A DNA stretch of 61,562 nucleotides from Salinicola lusitanus (GTDB lineage Bacteria > Pseudomonadota > Gammaproteobacteria > Pseudomonadales > Halomonadaceae): assembly GCF_003206045.1 (NCBI RefSeq), contig NZ_PZJM01000004.1, forward strand, positions 750,310 through 811,871, in the 5' to 3' direction. The stretch's first letter is position 1; the number at the start of each line of letters is the position of its first letter. The notes beneath the pieces are model-generated. The model saw only the letters and a list, made by a program, of their open reading frames with translations, was not told where the DNA came from and searched no databases. The position numbers were made by a program, and so were the translations under genes. Below are positions 1-9,565 of this stretch, in pieces.

Positions 1-289
1 AGTCGGAATCCGCCGCTGTCGTCGGGGCCTCTTCGTCGACGGGGGGGAGATCGTCGTTGACCGCGTCGCCTTCGGTGACGACGAAGGTCTCCGTCACGGT
101 CACCAGGTTCTTGTCGTCGAGAACCGGTTCCTTGCGCGGCTGATCCTCGACGCCGACCTCGGGTACGACGATATTATCGTCCATCCCCACCACTTCTTCC
201 GCCGCCAGACGCCGCTTGCGCGCCTGACTCGCGAACTGGGTCTGAAATAGCCAAGGTAGCAGCGATATCATCTTGCCCGTCGGTTTCAT
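1..289 (-). CDS. Unknown protein, N-terminal 96 residues (gene runs off the window)
   Basis: An ATG at 287-289, preceded by the purine-rich GGGGGA, opens a leftward frame that is still open at base 1. The visible part starts MKPTGKMISLLPWLF, has a basic patch (QARKRRLAAEE) and then becomes strongly acidic and proline-rich, so it looks extended or linker-like. I recognise no family. It follows the COG5610-like gene by 18 bases on the same strand, so the two are probably co-transcribed. Because only the N-terminus is visible, the catalytic part, if any, lies outside the window. Confidence 0.6.
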   Translation of the reverse strand, partial: MKPTGKMISLLPWLFQTQFASQARKRRLAAEEVVGMDDNIVVPEVGVEDQPRKEPVLDDKNLVTVTETFVVTEGDAVNDDLPPVDEEAPTTAADSD

Positions 290-307
290 GTGTCCCCCGC
301 CTCTCAT

Positions 308-1354
308 TTATATTGCGAACATTTGCATCGGATTGACGATGCCATTGCCGGTAATATCATCGTCGACACTGAACAGGTGCCAGACGTCGTGCGGAATACA
401 GTTGGGTCGGGTCGCGAAAACTTCGTAAAGTGTCTGAACGTCCAACTTCGTGTAATTCACACCATGGCGCCGACACATCACGACGTGATCGATCGCCCCA
501 TCGAACACCGTCTTGAGGTCCTGGAAATGACGCTGTGTCGCAGCCTGCCTACCGTAGAAATACTCGAACTCCCCATTGCTTTTCTGACGGATATCGACCA
601 TCTGGCCATGCGGTGCCGTCAGCAGACACTCGAATAACAGCGAGCGATCGAGCATGGTGCAGCCGTTTCGCCACCCCACGCCCTCATGGAAAACGCCTTT
701 CAACAGCGCATGATGTCGGCTGACTTCCGCATCGCCCGGCTTGGTGGCAATGAAATAGAGGCCGGTGGTGTCTCGCTCGAGAATGTGGGTCAGAATTTTC
801 TGGATGGTCCCCGAATATCCCAGATCCAGCATCAAGGGCCGCTTTTCCGGGTCCGTCAATCCGGATCTCCGCAGATAGGCGATCAGCGCCTTTCGGGTCG
901 GAGAAACCACCTTTTTCAACGCTTTGAGATGAGGGGAAAGCCACTGGAAGACCAGGTCCTTGTCCTTGGGAAGCTCGCATTTGAACCGAAGCAGTTCGAA
1001 TGGCAACGCCGCGAATATTTCGTGTAGCTGGAGACCGAACCGCTTGCGCATCAGATCCAGCACACTGCCCGAGAAATCGTTGCCCAGCGCCATCGGGGTG
1101 ATCGTTTCCGATCCCAGCATGGCGCGGAATAGCAACGTCCTGGAAACCCGAAGATAGATAGGATCGTTGGCCAGCGCTATCGAGGATTCCTGCTGCAACC
1201 GGGTCAGAAGACGATGAAAGCACCACCCCTCTCGCGCCAGGCAAACCGGCAGATGGCCATCGGCCTCGGCTTCTATGGACTCGGCGTAGACGTGCAGCGC
1301 GGGACCGAGGAAGGTCGCCCCGAATTCATATAATGCTCGGCTCTTGGCTTGCAT
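308..1354 (-). CDS. COG5610-like protein (HAD-associated domain) of polysaccharide loci
   Basis: A 348-residue protein whose start follows a good GATGAGG ribosome site. The pieces LAREGWCFHRLL (about residues 40-51), YLRVSRTLLFRA (about 67-78) and MLDLGYSGTIQ (about 174-184) resemble the conserved segments of COG5610 proteins, which often sit in surface-polysaccharide clusters joined to HAD hydrolase or glycosyltransferase domains. I see no HAD-type DxD motif, so this copy lacks the usual N-terminal phosphatase-like part. No signal peptide or clear membrane segment is visible, so it is probably cytoplasmic. Its place at the end of the ugd/rml side suggests a role in building the glycan, but the reaction is unknown. 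The family match is from memory of motifs only. Confidence 0.55.
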   Translation of the reverse strand: MQAKSRALYEFGATFLGPALHVYAESIEAEADGHLPVCLAREGWCFHRLLTRLQQESSIALANDPIYLRVSRTLLFRAMLGSETITPMALGNDFSGSVLDLMRKRFGLQLHEIFAALPFELLRFKCELPKDKDLVFQWLSPHLKALKKVVSPTRKALIAYLRRSGLTDPEKRPLMLDLGYSGTIQKILTHILERDTTGLYFIATKPGDAEVSRHHALLKGVFHEGVGWRNGCTMLDRSLLFECLLTAPHGQMVDIRQKSNGEFEYFYGRQAATQRHFQDLKTVFDGAIDHVVMCRRHGVNYTKLDVQTLYEVFATRPNCIPHDVWHLFSVDDDITGNGIVNPMQMFAI

Positions 1355-1985
1355 GATGGTGCCTCATCTCACATTTGATTTGTCACGATGAGTGACATTT
1401 ATCGTCTTCTTCGCGATCATCCGGCAACGCCGGAGTCGATGACATCGATATGTCTCGATATGTGGTCCATCGATTGACAATCTGATCGACCATATCTTTT
1501 GCCAGTCCCACACCGGTTAAACGGGCAACTTCTTTATGATTATCGGGCAAGAATCCGCACTTACAGACGGCGTCCTATTAAAATCAAGCCGTCGCTATAA
1601 AACCGTTATTTAAATGACAGCACTGTCGCCATATGACGACGAAACAACCGATAAATGACAATATCGTTTTATTATCGTGACGCTGTCGCTCGCTATTGCT
1701 TCGACAATCACCGTTAAGACTTTAGTCAGGGTAATCTCGACTCAGCTTCCGGTGAAGATGATTTTACTCATCGATATTCACCACCCTGCGTCCCATGATT
1801 CCACCGCCTCGGTGAAAACATGAAAAGCTTAATCACATCGGGTATTAGCCTTGATGAATATCGATATTGAGTATTTTCATGTCATGCCGGGAGCGGGGCC
1901 ATCCACCTGGTGCCATCGCTCGAGGGCTTCCTTGCCCAGCGATCTCCAAGCGTCATTGGCCCGCCGAATGCGGTGGGGATCGGTG
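1355..1985. other. AT-rich intergenic region between ugd and the COG5610-like gene
   Basis: About 630 bases without a convincing gene. The sequence is visibly more AT-rich than the flanking genes and carries several short inverted repeats: TGTCAC-GATGA-GTGACA at 1381-1397, just upstream of the leftward COG5610-like gene, and AATATCGATATT near 1857. The former is placed where an operator or promoter for the leftward genes could be. No clear intrinsic terminator for ugd is seen. Confidence 0.5.
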
Positions 1986-3335
1986 TCAGGCAGTGACCGG
2001 GGATTGACTGTTCTTGCCACGTCCCACGGCGTAATAGTCGATCCCGGCCGCCGACATCGTCTCCGGATCGAACAAATTGCGACCATCGATGACTACCGGC
2101 TGGGCCAACTGGCCCCGAATCCAATCGCCATCCAGCGTGCGGAACTCCTTCCACTCGGTGCAGATCACCAACGCGTCGGCCCGCTTGACCGCCTGGACCC
2201 GGTCAGCCACCAGCACCAGGTCGTCCCGCTCGCCGTAGAGACGACGGCACTCCTTCATCGCTTCGGGATCGTAGGCCTGTACCGTCGCACCGTGGGCCCA
2301 CAAGGTCTCCATCAGCTCCCGGCTCGGCGCATCGCGCATGTCATCGGTCTCGGGCTTGAACGCCAACCCCCACACCGCGATCGTCTTGCCTTGCAGCTCG
2401 CCGCCAAGGGCGTGGGAGAGCTTCTCGAACAACGTCGACTTCTGGCGCTTGTTGACCGCCTCGACCGCCTTGAGCAACTCGGCCTCGTAGCCGACCTTGC
2501 TGGCGGTTCGCGCCAGCGCCTGGACGTCCTTCGGGAAACAGGAGCCGCCGTAGCCGCAGCCCGGGTAGATGAAGTGGTAGCCGATACGCGGGTCGGAGCC
2601 GATACCTCGCCGGACATCCTCGATATCCGCTCCGAGACGTTCCGCCAGGTTGGCCATCTCGTTCATGAAGCTGATCTTGGTCGCCAGCATCGCGTTGGCC
2701 GCGTACTTGGTCAGCTCGGCCGCGCGCACGCTCATCAGCATCAGCTTCTCGCGGTTGCGGTTGTAGGGGGCATAGCACTCCCGCATCAGGTCGCTCACGC
2801 GGTCGGAGTCGGTACCGACGACGATGCGCGCACCGCGCGTGAAGTCCTCGAGCGCCGATCCCTCCTTGAGAAACTCGGGGTTGGAGCAGACATCGAACGC
2901 CAGCTCGACGGCGCGTTCCTGGAGAATGCCGGCGATACGATCGCGAACCTTGTCGGCCGTGCCGACCGGCACCGTCGACTTGTCGATGACGACCTTGTAG
3001 CCGTTCATGTACTGACCAATGGTGGAGGCCACCGCCAGCACGTACTGGAGATCGGCACTACCGTCCTCGTCGGGCGGGGTGCCGACGGCGATGAACTGCA
3101 GCACCCCGTGCTCGACCGCCATGCACGCGTCCGTGGTGAACCGTAGGCGCTGGCCCTCGACGTTGCGAAGGACCATCGACTCCAGGCCTGGTTCGTAGAT
3201 GGGGATCTCCCCCTGGACCAGGCGTTCGATTCGGCTCTGATCGATGTCGACACAGACCACGTCGTGGCCCACATCCGCCAGACAGGCGCCGGTCACCAGG
3301 CCAACGTAGCCGGTGCCAAAAACGGTGATTTTCAT
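1986..3335 (-). CDS. ugd: UDP-glucose 6-dehydrogenase
   Basis: A 449-residue NAD-dependent enzyme that oxidises UDP-glucose twice to UDP-glucuronate, an acidic precursor for capsule. The start is placed at [16 protein letters not shown] because the Rossmann motif GTGYVG (residues 7-12) then sits at the N-terminus as in the family; the upstream in-frame extension is not family-like. The catalytic cysteine is C266 within [12 protein letters not shown], and K210 lies in the conserved ELTKYAANA segment. Length is normal. It is the last gene of the leftward rml side, separated from rmlC by about 400 bases, so it may have its own promoter. The family is certain; the use of its product in this capsule is inferred from context. 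Confidence 0.95.
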   Translation of the reverse strand: MKITVFGTGYVGLVTGACLADVGHDVVCVDIDQSRIERLVQGEIPIYEPGLESMVLRNVEGQRLRFTTDACMAVEHGVLQFIAVGTPPDEDGSADLQYVLAVASTIGQYMNGYKVVIDKSTVPVGTADKVRDRIAGILQERAVELAFDVCSNPEFLKEGSALEDFTRGARIVVGTDSDRVSDLMRECYAPYNRNREKLMLMSVRAAELTKYAANAMLATKISFMNEMANLAERLGADIEDVRRGIGSDPRIGYHFIYPGCGYGGSCFPKDVQALARTASKVGYEAELLKAVEAVNKRQKSTLFEKLSHALGGELQGKTIAVWGLAFKPETDDMRDAPSRELMETLWAHGATVQAYDPEAMKECRRLYGERDDLVLVADRVQAVKRADALVICTEWKEFRTLDGDWIRGQLAQPVVIDGRNLFDPETMSAAGIDYYAVGRGKNSQSPVTA

Positions 3336-3734
3336 ACGGGCAATCCCCAAGAATGATCGAAGCCGCCCCCCACGGGCAGCTCGGTTGAGTCCAAATGGCC
3401 TCGGCCCCCCATCCGGCAACCCGCCGGGTTGAGAGGCGCCAGGCGTTGTCTGAAAAGTCGACCGGCGAAGGCCAGCCCGGGGTGCGTGGCCAAGGCAGAA
3501 GTTGGCGACAAATCGTCAGGATCGACGATCTGGGCAGCGCCGCCGCATGAAGTGCGACCGACAAGGGTGCGGTGAGTCAAACCGGACCGGGCTGGCTCAC
3601 CGGTTCACGAGGTGTCAGTGAGCCTGTGACTCGCTCCGCTCGCGCTTCGAACCGCCCGGCGGACGGTCTGAACGAGGTTCAGTGAGCCAATTTCTTAACA
3701 CCGACTGGACAGGCCCAGTACTTTCAGACGTGTC
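3336..3734. other. Intergenic region between rmlC and ugd
   Basis: About 400 bases with no gene I can support. Short frames exist on the minus strand but continue antisense or out of frame into ugd and have no family character. The right half contains an imperfect direct repeat (3606-3624 and 3671-3688). A promoter for ugd may be here but no good -35/-10 pair stands out. Confidence 0.4.
3606..3688. repeat. Imperfect 18-19 base direct repeat pair
   Basis: CACGAGGTGTCAGTGAGCC (3606-3624) recurs as AACGAGGTTCAGTGAGCC (3671-3688), about 65 bases apart, in the rmlC-ugd gap. The function is unknown; it could be a remnant of a small duplication. Confidence 0.45.
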
Positions 3735-4280
3735 CTAGGCGAAGACGGCCGCGTCGGCCAGCGCACTACCCGCTTCGTCCTTCTCCGATGTCACCGGCCT
3801 TCCATTCACCAGCGGCCATTCGATGGCCAGTTGCGGATCGTTCCAGTGCAGGCTGTACTCGTCGCCCGGCGCGTAGTAGTCCGTGCACTTGTACTGGAAC
3901 TCGGCCACCTCGCTGGTGACGTAGAAGCCGTGCGCGAACCCCGGCGGAACCCATAGCATCCGCCGATTCTCCTCGCTCAGCAGCGCGCCGACCCAGCGGC
4001 CGAAGGTGGGCGAGCTGCGGCGCAGATCGACCGCCACGTCGTACACCTCGCCCCGCGTGACCCGGACGAGCTTTCCCTGGGGCTGTTGCAACTGATAGTG
4101 GAGGCCGCGCAGGATCCCCTGACCGGACTTGCTGTGGTTGTCCTGCACGAACCGGTAGTCGCCGCAGTGTTCGACGAATTCACTGTGTCGGAAGGTCTCG
4201 AGGAAGAATCCCCGCTCGTCGCCGAAGACCTTCGGCGTCATCAACACGACATCGGGAATGGCGAGCTTTTCGTAGTTCAT
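3735..4280 (-). CDS. rmlC: dTDP-4-dehydrorhamnose 3,5-epimerase
   Basis: A 181-residue cupin epimerase, third step of dTDP-L-rhamnose synthesis. The start is MNYEKLAIPDVVL, giving the normal family length. The diagnostic segments GDERGFFLETFRHSEF (about 20-35) and ILRGLHYQ (56-63, with the catalytic His61) are present, as is the WVPPGFAHGFYV segment of the barrel. It lies 40 bases downstream of rmlA in a leftward rmlB-D-A-C run, the full pathway from glucose-1-phosphate. The C-terminus carries a short alanine-rich tail. Confidence 0.95.
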   Translation of the reverse strand: MNYEKLAIPDVVLMTPKVFGDERGFFLETFRHSEFVEHCGDYRFVQDNHSKSGQGILRGLHYQLQQPQGKLVRVTRGEVYDVAVDLRRSSPTFGRWVGALLSEENRRMLWVPPGFAHGFYVTSEVAEFQYKCTDYYAPGDEYSLHWNDPQLAIEWPLVNGRPVTSEKDEAGSALADAAVFA

Positions 4281-4320
4281 GTCGTCCGTCTCTCGGGCTG
4301 CGATGGTTGTCTTCGGGGAG

Positions 4321-5250
4321 TCAGCGGTTGCCGCGGAGGCCGGCCACGGCAGCCTCGCCGACGGCCACGCCACGCTGGGCGTCCTCGAGTCGCTTCAGCA
4401 GATACTGGCCATAGCCGGTCTTTTTCAATGCGCTGCCGCGTTCGGCCAGCGTCGCGTCGTCGATCCAGCCCTGGTTCCAGGCGATCTCCTCCAGGCAGGC
4501 GACCTTGAGTCCCTGGCGATGCTCGATCGTCTGCACGTACTGGCCGGCTTCCAGCAGGCTGTCGTGGGTGCCGGTATCCAGCCATGCGAAACCGCGTCCC
4601 AGACGCTCCACGTGCAGGTCGCCGCGTTCCAGATACGCGTTGTTGATACTGGTGATCTCCAGCTCGCCGCGTTCGGAGGGCTTGACCTGGTGGGCGATCT
4701 CCACCACGTCGTTGTCGTAGAAGTAGAGCCCGGTAACCGCATAGGGCGACTTGGGCTTGATCGGCTTCTCCTCGATCGACAGCGCCTTGCCGGAGGCGTC
4801 GAATTCCACCACGCCGAACCGCTCCGGATCCTTGACCAGGTAGCCGAACACCGTTGCCCCCTTCTGCACGTCCGACGCTCGCATCAGCTGCTCGGAGAAG
4901 TGTTGGCCATGGAAGACGTTGTCCCCCAGCACCAGGCAGACCGAATCGTCACCGATGAACGACTCGCCGATCAAAAACGCCTGGGCCAGTCCATCCGGTG
5001 ACGGTTGCTCGGCATACTCGAAGCGCAGGCCGAACTGCGCGCCATCGCCCAGCAGATACTGATACTGCGGCAGATCGGACGGCGTCGAGATGATCAGGAT
5101 CTCGCGAATCCCGGCCAGCATCAGCACCGAGATCGGGTAGTAGATCATCGGCTTGTCGTACACCGGCAGCAGTTGCTTGGAGATGCCCTGGGTGATCGGA
5201 TGCAGCCGGGTGCCGGAACCGCCGGCCAGAATGATGCCTTTACGTGCCAT
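4321..5250 (-). CDS. rmlA: Glucose-1-phosphate thymidylyltransferase
   Basis: A 309-residue enzyme that makes dTDP-glucose from dTTP and glucose-1-phosphate. The start [18 protein letters not shown] follows a strong AGGAG site, and the nucleotide loop LAGGSGTRL (8-16) is intact. [20 protein letters not shown] and EEKP motifs of the RmlA family are all visible. It is the third gene in the rmlB-D-A-C order, with 114 bases between it and rmlD. Nothing odd is seen. Confidence 0.96.
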   Translation of the reverse strand: MARKGIILAGGSGTRLHPITQGISKQLLPVYDKPMIYYPISVLMLAGIREILIISTPSDLPQYQYLLGDGAQFGLRFEYAEQPSPDGLAQAFLIGESFIGDDSVCLVLGDNVFHGQHFSEQLMRASDVQKGATVFGYLVKDPERFGVVEFDASGKALSIEEKPIKPKSPYAVTGLYFYDNDVVEIAHQVKPSERGELEITSINNAYLERGDLHVERLGRGFAWLDTGTHDSLLEAGQYVQTIEHRQGLKVACLEEIAWNQGWIDDATLAERGSALKKTGYGQYLLKRLEDAQRGVAVGEAAVAGLRGNR

Positions 5251-5364
5251 GGTGAAACTCCTTTTCGATCCCAAGATCGAGTCAGACATTCAAGATAACG
5301 GTATAAAAGCGGCCTCTCTCGGGACTCGCTTCTACGGGAGGACGCCTTCGCGCCTTGCATCCTG

Positions 5365-6252
5365 CTATGCAGCCTCGAGCCACTCCGCCAGCGTCAGCCG
5401 TAACTGGGATTCCCAATCCGGCAGCGTGACGCCGAGCGCATGCTCGATTTTCTCCAGCGACAGTCGTGAATTGAGCGGACGACGGGCGGGCGTGGGGTAG
5501 CTGGCGGTGGGAATCGACGCCACTTCCTCCGGTCCCAGCCGCAGGGGCTGTCCGAGCGCGGCCGCATGCCGGAATATCCCCTGGGCGAAACCGTGCCAGC
5601 TGGTCTCGCCACGCGGCGCGAGGTGATAGATCCCGGGGTCCATGCGCCCTTCGCCCTGCTGCCTCACGGCCAGCAGGGTCACGTCGGCAATCAGCCGGGC
5701 TGGCGTCGGCGCGCCGATCTGGTCGCCGACGACACTCAGGGCGTCGCGCTCCTTGGCCAGGCGCAGCATGGTCTTCATGAAATTGTTGCCGCGTGCGCTG
5801 TAGACCCAGCTGGTCCGGAAGATCAAGGCGTCCGCCCCGCTGGCCAGTACCGCGTCGTCACCGGCAAGCTTGCTCTCGCCGTAGGCCGAGAGCGGGCCTG
5901 TCTCGCTGGACTCTTGCCAGGCGGCGTCGCCGCCACCGGGATAGACGTAGTCCGAGGAGTAGTGAACGAGCCTTGCCGAGTGCGTGGCGCAGTAATCGGC
6001 CAGTTGAGCCGGCAGTTCGGCATTGAGCCGGAAGGCTTCCCCGCGTGCCGTCTCCGCCGCGTCCACCGCGGTCCACGCCGCCGCGTTGGCGATCAGCTTG
6101 GGTCGGGTCTGGTCGAGCAGGCGGGCGACCGCATCGGCATCCAGCAGGTCGAGGGAAGGACGTGCCGGGGCGGCGCACTCGCCAAGCGGCGACAACGCGC
6201 GCTGCAACTCGAACCCGACCTGGCCGTTTCCGCCGAGAATCAGCGTACTCAT
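5365..6252 (-). CDS. rmlD: dTDP-4-dehydrorhamnose reductase
   Basis: A 295-residue SDR-type reductase catalysing the last step to dTDP-L-rhamnose. The start [17 protein letters not shown] overlaps the rmlB stop as ATGA, so translation is probably coupled. The NAD(P) motif GGNGQVG (7-13) and the YGESKLAGD segment with the YxxxK pair are present, and [14 protein letters not shown] matches the family. In-frame upstream codons were rejected because they read into rmlB and put the Rossmann motif too far from the N-terminus. Confidence 0.95.
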   Translation of the reverse strand: MSTLILGGNGQVGFELQRALSPLGECAAPARPSLDLLDADAVARLLDQTRPKLIANAAAWTAVDAAETARGEAFRLNAELPAQLADYCATHSARLVHYSSDYVYPGGGDAAWQESSETGPLSAYGESKLAGDDAVLASGADALIFRTSWVYSARGNNFMKTMLRLAKERDALSVVGDQIGAPTPARLIADVTLLAVRQQGEGRMDPGIYHLAPRGETSWHGFAQGIFRHAAALGQPLRLGPEEVASIPTASYPTPARRPLNSRLSLEKIEHALGVTLPDWESQLRLTLAEWLEAA

Positions 6253-7328
6253 GCGGTCACTCCCAGTCGCTCGCCCTGATAGCTGCCGTTCTGGACCCGG
6301 CGCCACCAGGTGTCGTTCTCGAGGAACCACTGCACGGTCTTTCGCATGCCGCTATCGAAGGTCTCGCGGGGGGTCCAGCCCAGTTCTCGCTGGATCTTGG
6401 AAGCGTCGATGGCGTAGCGCTGGTCATGGCCCGGCCGGTCGACCACGAAGGTGATCAGATCGCGATAGCGAACGACGCCCTCGGGCTTGTTCGGCGCAAG
6501 CTCCTCGAGCAGTTCACAGATCGTCTCGACGACCTGGAGATTCTGCTTCTCGTTGTGGCCACCGATATTGTAGGTCTCGCCGATCTCCCCTTCGCTGGCG
6601 ACCTGAACCAGCGCTCGCGCATGATCCTCGACGAACAGCCAGTCCCGAATCTGCTTGCCATCGCCGTAGACCGGCAGCGGCTGTCCCGCCAGCGCGTTGA
6701 GAATCGTCAGCGGGATCAGCTTCTCCGGAAAGTGGAACGGGCCGTAGTTGTTGGAGCAGTTGGTGACCACGGTCGGCAGGCCGAAGGTCCGGTGCCAGGC
6801 GCGGACCAGGTGATCGGAACTGGCCTTGCTGGCCGAATAGGGCGAGCTCGGCGCGTAGGGCGTGGTTTCCATGAACAGGTCGTCCACGCCATGAAGATCG
6901 CCATACACCTCGTCGGTGGAGATGTGGTGAAAGCGGAAAGCCGCGGCCCTGGCCGGGTCGCTCTCCTGCAGCCCTTTGAAGTAGCCGCGGGCTGCCTCCA
7001 GCAGCACGTACGTCCCCACGATATTGGTCTCGATGAAGTCGGCCGGTCCGTCGATGGAGCGATCCACGTGGCTCTCCGCCGCCAGATGCATGATCACGTC
7101 CGGCTGGTATTCGTTGAAGATCCTGGCCATGGCCGCGCCGTCACAGATGTCGGCGAGGCGAAACTCGTAGCGTTCGTCGCTGTCCACCCGTGCCAGCGAC
7201 TCCGGATTGCCGGCATAGGTCAGTTTGTCGACGTTGATGACGCGATGCGGCGTGTGCTCTATCAGTTCTCGCACCACCGCCGAGCCGATGAATCCGGCGC
7301 CACCTGTTACCAGAAATGTCTTGCTCAT
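6249..7328 (-). CDS. rmlB: dTDP-glucose 4,6-dehydratase
   Basis: A 359-residue extended SDR, second step of the dTDP-rhamnose pathway. The start [18 protein letters not shown] is preceded by GGGGGAA; the 43-residue in-frame upstream extension is not family-like. It shows GGAGFIG (8-14), the [11 protein letters not shown] segment, the [10 protein letters not shown] active site and the [14 protein letters not shown] signature typical of RmlB. It leads the rml run, which lies about 170 bases beyond kpsE1 on the same strand, so readthrough from the export block is possible. Confidence 0.96.
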   Translation of the reverse strand: MSKTFLVTGGAGFIGSAVVRELIEHTPHRVINVDKLTYAGNPESLARVDSDERYEFRLADICDGAAMARIFNEYQPDVIMHLAAESHVDRSIDGPADFIETNIVGTYVLLEAARGYFKGLQESDPARAAAFRFHHISTDEVYGDLHGVDDLFMETTPYAPSSPYSASKASSDHLVRAWHRTFGLPTVVTNCSNNYGPFHFPEKLIPLTILNALAGQPLPVYGDGKQIRDWLFVEDHARALVQVASEGEIGETYNIGGHNEKQNLQVVETICELLEELAPNKPEGVVRYRDLITFVVDRPGHDQRYAIDASKIQRELGWTPRETFDSGMRKTVQWFLENDTWWRRVQNGSYQGERLGVTA

Positions 7329-7501
7329 GGTGATTCCCCCGTCGAGCCTGTTACGCCCTGCCTGCATACGCTCGTGTCTCGCCGAGCGGGGTTCAGACAG
7401 CGCTGGGTGGATCGATCGTGCGATCCATGGTTGGTCGTTGTTTGCTTCGGACGGCATGGTCCGGGTCGCGGCGACAGCCGGCCCCGGCCATGCCGGTCCG
7501 G

Positions 7502-8617
7502 TCAGTCGCGGTGATCCTTCACGATCAGGATCAGCATGTTGAGGATCAGGGTGATGAACAGCGCGATGACCGCGAATACCACCGAGTTGTAGAGCCGCTC
7601 GGGCTGTTCGGGGTATTCCGGCATTGTCGGCGTCTGGAGAACGGAGACCTGCTTCAGCTTGCGCGCCGCCTCGATCCGGGTGTTCTCGAGCGCCCCCAGC
7701 GCCCCGGAATAGCTGTCCTGGGCGAACTGCGCCCGCAGCATCAGGGTCTGGTACTCCGAGGAGATGCTGTTGAGCGCGTTGCCGGACTGCCTGGCCAGGC
7801 GAGCCTGCTCCTGCGCGATCTGATCGGTCAGCGCCTTGATCTCGCTGTTGATGCGCACGATCTCCGGCGAGCGAACGCTCTGGTAGCTGGCCAGCGCACT
7901 CTTGCGCGCCTTGGCGATGGCGAGTTGACCCTCCAGGCTCGACACCACCGAACTGAGGCTCTCCACCGTACCCGTCGGCGAGACCAACCCGTTGGCGTTC
8001 TGGTAGTCGAGCAGCGCATCCCGCGTCTGCTGGAACTTGTCTTCCAGCAACGCGACCTGCTGTTCGAGGAAGCGCACCTGCTCCTCGGCCAGGCGCTGGC
8101 CCATCAGGTTCATGTGCCGCTCCCCCTCCTCCAGCAGCAGCCGATTGATCTTGTTGGCTTCTTCGGGAGTAAAGGCCTCGACATCGACCCGCAGCACGCC
8201 GGCATAGTCGTCCAGCTCCACCGATACCCGGGAGAGGTAGTAGTCGTGCAGCTCCTCCAGCGGTGCGTTCTCGTCGCCCAGGGCGCTGAAGAAATCGGCA
8301 CCGGAGTTGGCGTAGTGGTTGCGGAAATCCGCCTCCTCGATGAGCAGCTTCAGCATGTCCACGGACCGCATGTAGTCGCGCAGCAGCAGCATGTCCGCGA
8401 GATTGCTGGTGGCGCCGCCGCTGAGCAGTGAGCTGACGCTCAGGGTCGGCGCCGCGAGCTGCGGGCTCTCGAGCACCACGTTGGAGTGGGAGACATAGCG
8501 GTCACTGGCCCACAGCGCCCAGTAGAGCGACACCACCACGATCGCGATCAGGCACACGATCCAGTGGAGCGACTTGCGCAAGCGTGACTTCTTGTTGAGA
8601 GACGATGAGTTGTTCAT
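7502..8617 (-). CDS. kpsE: Capsule export inner-membrane/periplasmic protein, copy 1
   Basis: A 371-residue polysaccharide co-polymerase-like (PCP-3) protein linking the ABC transporter to the outer-membrane channel. One membrane segment near residues 17-36 ([20 protein letters not shown]) and a second at the C-terminus after the [13 protein letters not shown] motif, with a long coiled-coil periplasmic region between. Length fits E. coli KpsE. Its ATG overlaps the kpsT stop (ATGA). The second copy at 53436 is very similar except near the N-terminus. Confidence 0.93.
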   Translation of the reverse strand: MNNSSSLNKKSRLRKSLHWIVCLIAIVVVSLYWALWASDRYVSHSNVVLESPQLAAPTLSVSSLLSGGATSNLADMLLLRDYMRSVDMLKLLIEEADFRNHYANSGADFFSALGDENAPLEELHDYYLSRVSVELDDYAGVLRVDVEAFTPEEANKINRLLLEEGERHMNLMGQRLAEEQVRFLEQQVALLEDKFQQTRDALLDYQNANGLVSPTGTVESLSSVVSSLEGQLAIAKARKSALASYQSVRSPEIVRINSEIKALTDQIAQEQARLARQSGNALNSISSEYQTLMLRAQFAQDSYSGALGALENTRIEAARKLKQVSVLQTPTMPEYPEQPERLYNSVVFAVIALFITLILNMLILIVKDHRD

Positions 8618-9552
8618 GGCCGACCTGTCTTTTTCGTAGTCTTTGTCGTTCGTTTGCGAGGCTTGGCTTTCGCCTGCGACTGGAACTGCTGAACGTAACG
8701 GCGCGCCTCGTGCATCCGCTCGCGGGACTCCTCCACGCGCCAGCGCAGCGCGTCGTCGGGATCGTTCCGGGCGGGGTCATCACTGGCTATCTGGTAGTCG
8801 AGGCGAGCCTGTTCGAACTCGAGATTCGCCTGCATCAACTGCTGCTTCGCCTCGGAGAGCGAGGTCGGCACCTTGGGCGGCTCGACCTTCTTGCCGTCGG
8901 TTGCCTGGTGATAGACGCCGATGGCCTCCTCGATATCGTCGAACCACTGCGCCCGGCCCTTCTCCAGCACGATGCCGGCCTCGCAGAACTCCCGCAGGAC
9001 ACCCTCACCATGGGAGACCATGATCAGGCTGGCCTTGCCGACACGCGCCTTGAACGCTTCCTTGGCCTTGGCCTTGAACGCGCGATCGCCGACGGCGGTC
9101 GCCTCGTCCGAGAGGTAGACGTCGAAGTCGAACGCCAGCGAAAGCCCGAACGCCAGCCGCGAACGCATCCCCGACGAGTAGGTCTTGACCGGCTCGTCGA
9201 AGGCGTTGCCGATCTCGGCGAAGGCCTCGACCTCCCGAACCACGCGCTCGATCTCCTCCTCGGCGCCATGGATCCGGGCCACGAACTTGACGTTCTGACG
9301 ACCGGTCATCGAGCCCTGGAAGCCTCCCGCCAGGCCGATCGGCCAGGAGACCCGGCTGTTGCGGACGATATCGCCGCGGTCGGGGGAGTCCATGCCACCG
9401 ATCAGCCTCAGCAAGGTGGACTTCCCGGCGCCATTGCGCCCCAGCAGGCCGACGCTGACCCCGCTGGGGATCGTCAGGTTGATGTCCTTGAGCACCCAGG
9501 GGCTGTCATGATGGTTGTGATAGCGCTTGTAGAGATTGCGAATCTCGATCAT
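8614..9552 (-). CDS. kpsT: Capsule ABC transporter ATPase with C-terminal tail, copy 1
   Basis: A 312-residue ABC ATPase that powers capsule export with KpsM. Walker A GRNGAGKST (38-46), signature-like YSSGMRSRL (125-133), Walker B DVYLSDE (144-150) and switch His181 (MVSHG) are all present. The canonical domain ends at about residue 218. Beyond it lie about 90 further residues that E. coli KpsT (about 219 residues) lacks: a Q/E/R-rich likely coiled coil ending in a very basic tail ([16 protein letters not shown]). The start has a strong AGGAGG. It overlaps kpsE by 4 bases and follows kpsM by 13. Confidence 0.94.
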   Translation of the reverse strand: MIEIRNLYKRYHNHHDSPWVLKDINLTIPSGVSVGLLGRNGAGKSTLLRLIGGMDSPDRGDIVRNSRVSWPIGLAGGFQGSMTGRQNVKFVARIHGAEEEIERVVREVEAFAEIGNAFDEPVKTYSSGMRSRLAFGLSLAFDFDVYLSDEATAVGDRAFKAKAKEAFKARVGKASLIMVSHGEGVLREFCEAGIVLEKGRAQWFDDIEEAIGVYHQATDGKKVEPPKVPTSLSEAKQQLMQANLEFEQARLDYQIASDDPARNDPDDALRWRVEESRERMHEARRYVQQFQSQAKAKPRKRTTKTTKKTGRP

Positions 9553-9565
9553 GGGGGCCCTCCTC

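Noticed and set aside
1877-2086. Possible frameshifted extension of Ugd beyond its stop
   Set aside because: Ugd already has the normal length and C-terminus; the extra frame has no family resemblance.
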